Shown here in pieces: positions 5,321 to 5,847 of a stretch of 5,847 nucleotides of DNA. The stretch lies in NCBI GenBank assembly GCA_959600045.1, contig CAUGKJ010000067.1:1-5847 (forward strand). The letters run 5' to 3'. The DNA comes from an uncultured Haemophilus sp. Lineage in GTDB: Bacteria; Pseudomonadota; Gammaproteobacteria; Enterobacterales; Pasteurellaceae. Under the pieces are notes generated by a model. It had not been told where the DNA came from and searched no databases. It saw only the letters and a program-made list of their open reading frames with translations. Position numbers and translations under genes: made by a program. Numbering within the stretch: position 1 is the first letter of the stretch; every line of letters starts with the position of its first letter.

Positions 5321-5847
5321 ATGGCAGCAAAAACCACACCGTTCCAAAAAACACGGTTTTATATTGGCACATCCGAAGATGTCGGTAAGAAAATTACAGC
5401 TTGTGCTGTAACACCAAATGCAACAATTACTGTCCCATCAAGCGGATTCAAAACTGGTGATTGTGTCTTAGTTACCGGCTTGGGTGCACTAGATGGATAT
5501 TATCCAGTTAAATCTGTTGCGGCAGATGTAATCACATTGGCCGATGAAGTTGATTGGTCAGCGTATGATCAACCAACAGTATTTACTGATGCTAAAGCGG
5601 CATTAGTGAAATGGTCAAATAATTTCTGTGAGCTCCGAAATTTAGAGCGTAGCGAAGATACATTGACCGAAGAAGATGTGACTACCATGTGTGATGATGG
5701 CAAAGCCACCGAAGCAGGTGAGTTTGAGTACGGTGAGACTCAGATGAAGTTCTTTACTGCGCCAACATCCGAAATGCAAAAATTATGCCGTAAAAAATTC
5801 TTTTCGAAATCGAAGTTCCCTTTCCGTTTAGTTTTCCCAAATGATCA
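5321..5847 (+). CDS. Major tail tube protein, N-terminal 175 residues (3' end outside window)
   Basis: The ATG at 5321 follows GGAG (5309-5312) by 8 bases and the previous stop by 3; the frame stays open to the window end. Tail tube proteins polymerise into the hollow tube through which DNA is ejected. The assignment rests on position (after the DUF3168 gene), the N-terminal TPFQKTRFYIGTSED, and the later ALVKWSNNFCELRNLERSED and MKFFTAPTSEMQKL segments. Between about residues 22 and 95 lies a compact beta-rich stretch (ITVPSSGFKTGDCVLVTGLG, then DGYYPVKSVAADVITL and VDWSAYD). It looks like a small inserted barrel module of the kind found in several phage tail proteins. The first 175 residues contain five cysteines (28, 48, 103, 124, 156). 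How much is missing is unknown. Confidence 0.82.
   Translation, partial: MAAKTTPFQKTRFYIGTSEDVGKKITACAVTPNATITVPSSGFKTGDCVLVTGLGALDGYYPVKSVAADVITLADEVDWSAYDQPTVFTDAKAALVKWSNNFCELRNLERSEDTLTEEDVTTMCDDGKATEAGEFEYGETQMKFFTAPTSEMQKLCRKKFFSKSKFPFRLVFPND

Overview
This window is a run of ten same-direction (+ strand) genes from a tailed bacteriophage or prophage. It holds the head and head-to-tail assembly module of an HK97-type siphovirus. The AT-rich sequence and codon use, plus an exact copy of the Haemophilus-type DNA uptake signal (AAGTGCGGT at 3811-3819), point to a Pasteurellaceae host of the Haemophilus influenzae-like uptake group (Haemophilus, Aggregatibacter, Pasteurella and relatives). 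The species cannot be named from the sequence alone. No integrase, repressor, lysis gene, tRNA or attachment site lies here, so prophage versus free phage cannot be decided.

Layout from left to right: the C-terminal nuclease part of the large terminase (1-579, cut by the window edge); a 50-residue membrane protein (576-728); portal (725-1939); prohead protease (1932-2534); a terminator-like hairpin (2555-2577); major capsid protein (2601-3806); a second terminator-like hairpin that contains the uptake signal (3811-3840); gp6-like head-tail connector (3851-4171); head-tail adaptor/stopper (4181-4504); gp10-like tail component (4497-4976); DUF3168-type tail completion/terminator protein (4973-5317); and the start of the major tail tube protein (5321-5847, cut by the window edge). 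Nearly every base is coding. The only gaps are 66 bases before the capsid gene, 44 after it, 9 before the adaptor gene and 3 before the tail tube gene.

How the genes work together: portal, capsid and protease build the prohead. The protease removes the capsid's N-terminal scaffold-like domain, the terminase pumps in and cuts DNA, the connector and adaptor close the portal, and the gp10-like and DUF3168 proteins join and cap a tail built from the tube protein. Most genes overlap their neighbour by 4 or 8 bases, as expected for translational coupling. The exception is the capsid gene, which is set apart by a hairpin on each side.

I see no undescribed system. The points most worth a second look are the pair of terminator hairpins bracketing the capsid gene, the uptake signal embedded in one of them, the unidentified two-helix membrane protein between terminase and portal, an apparent extra beta-rich module in the tail tube protein, and the lack of HK97-type crosslinking residues in the capsid.
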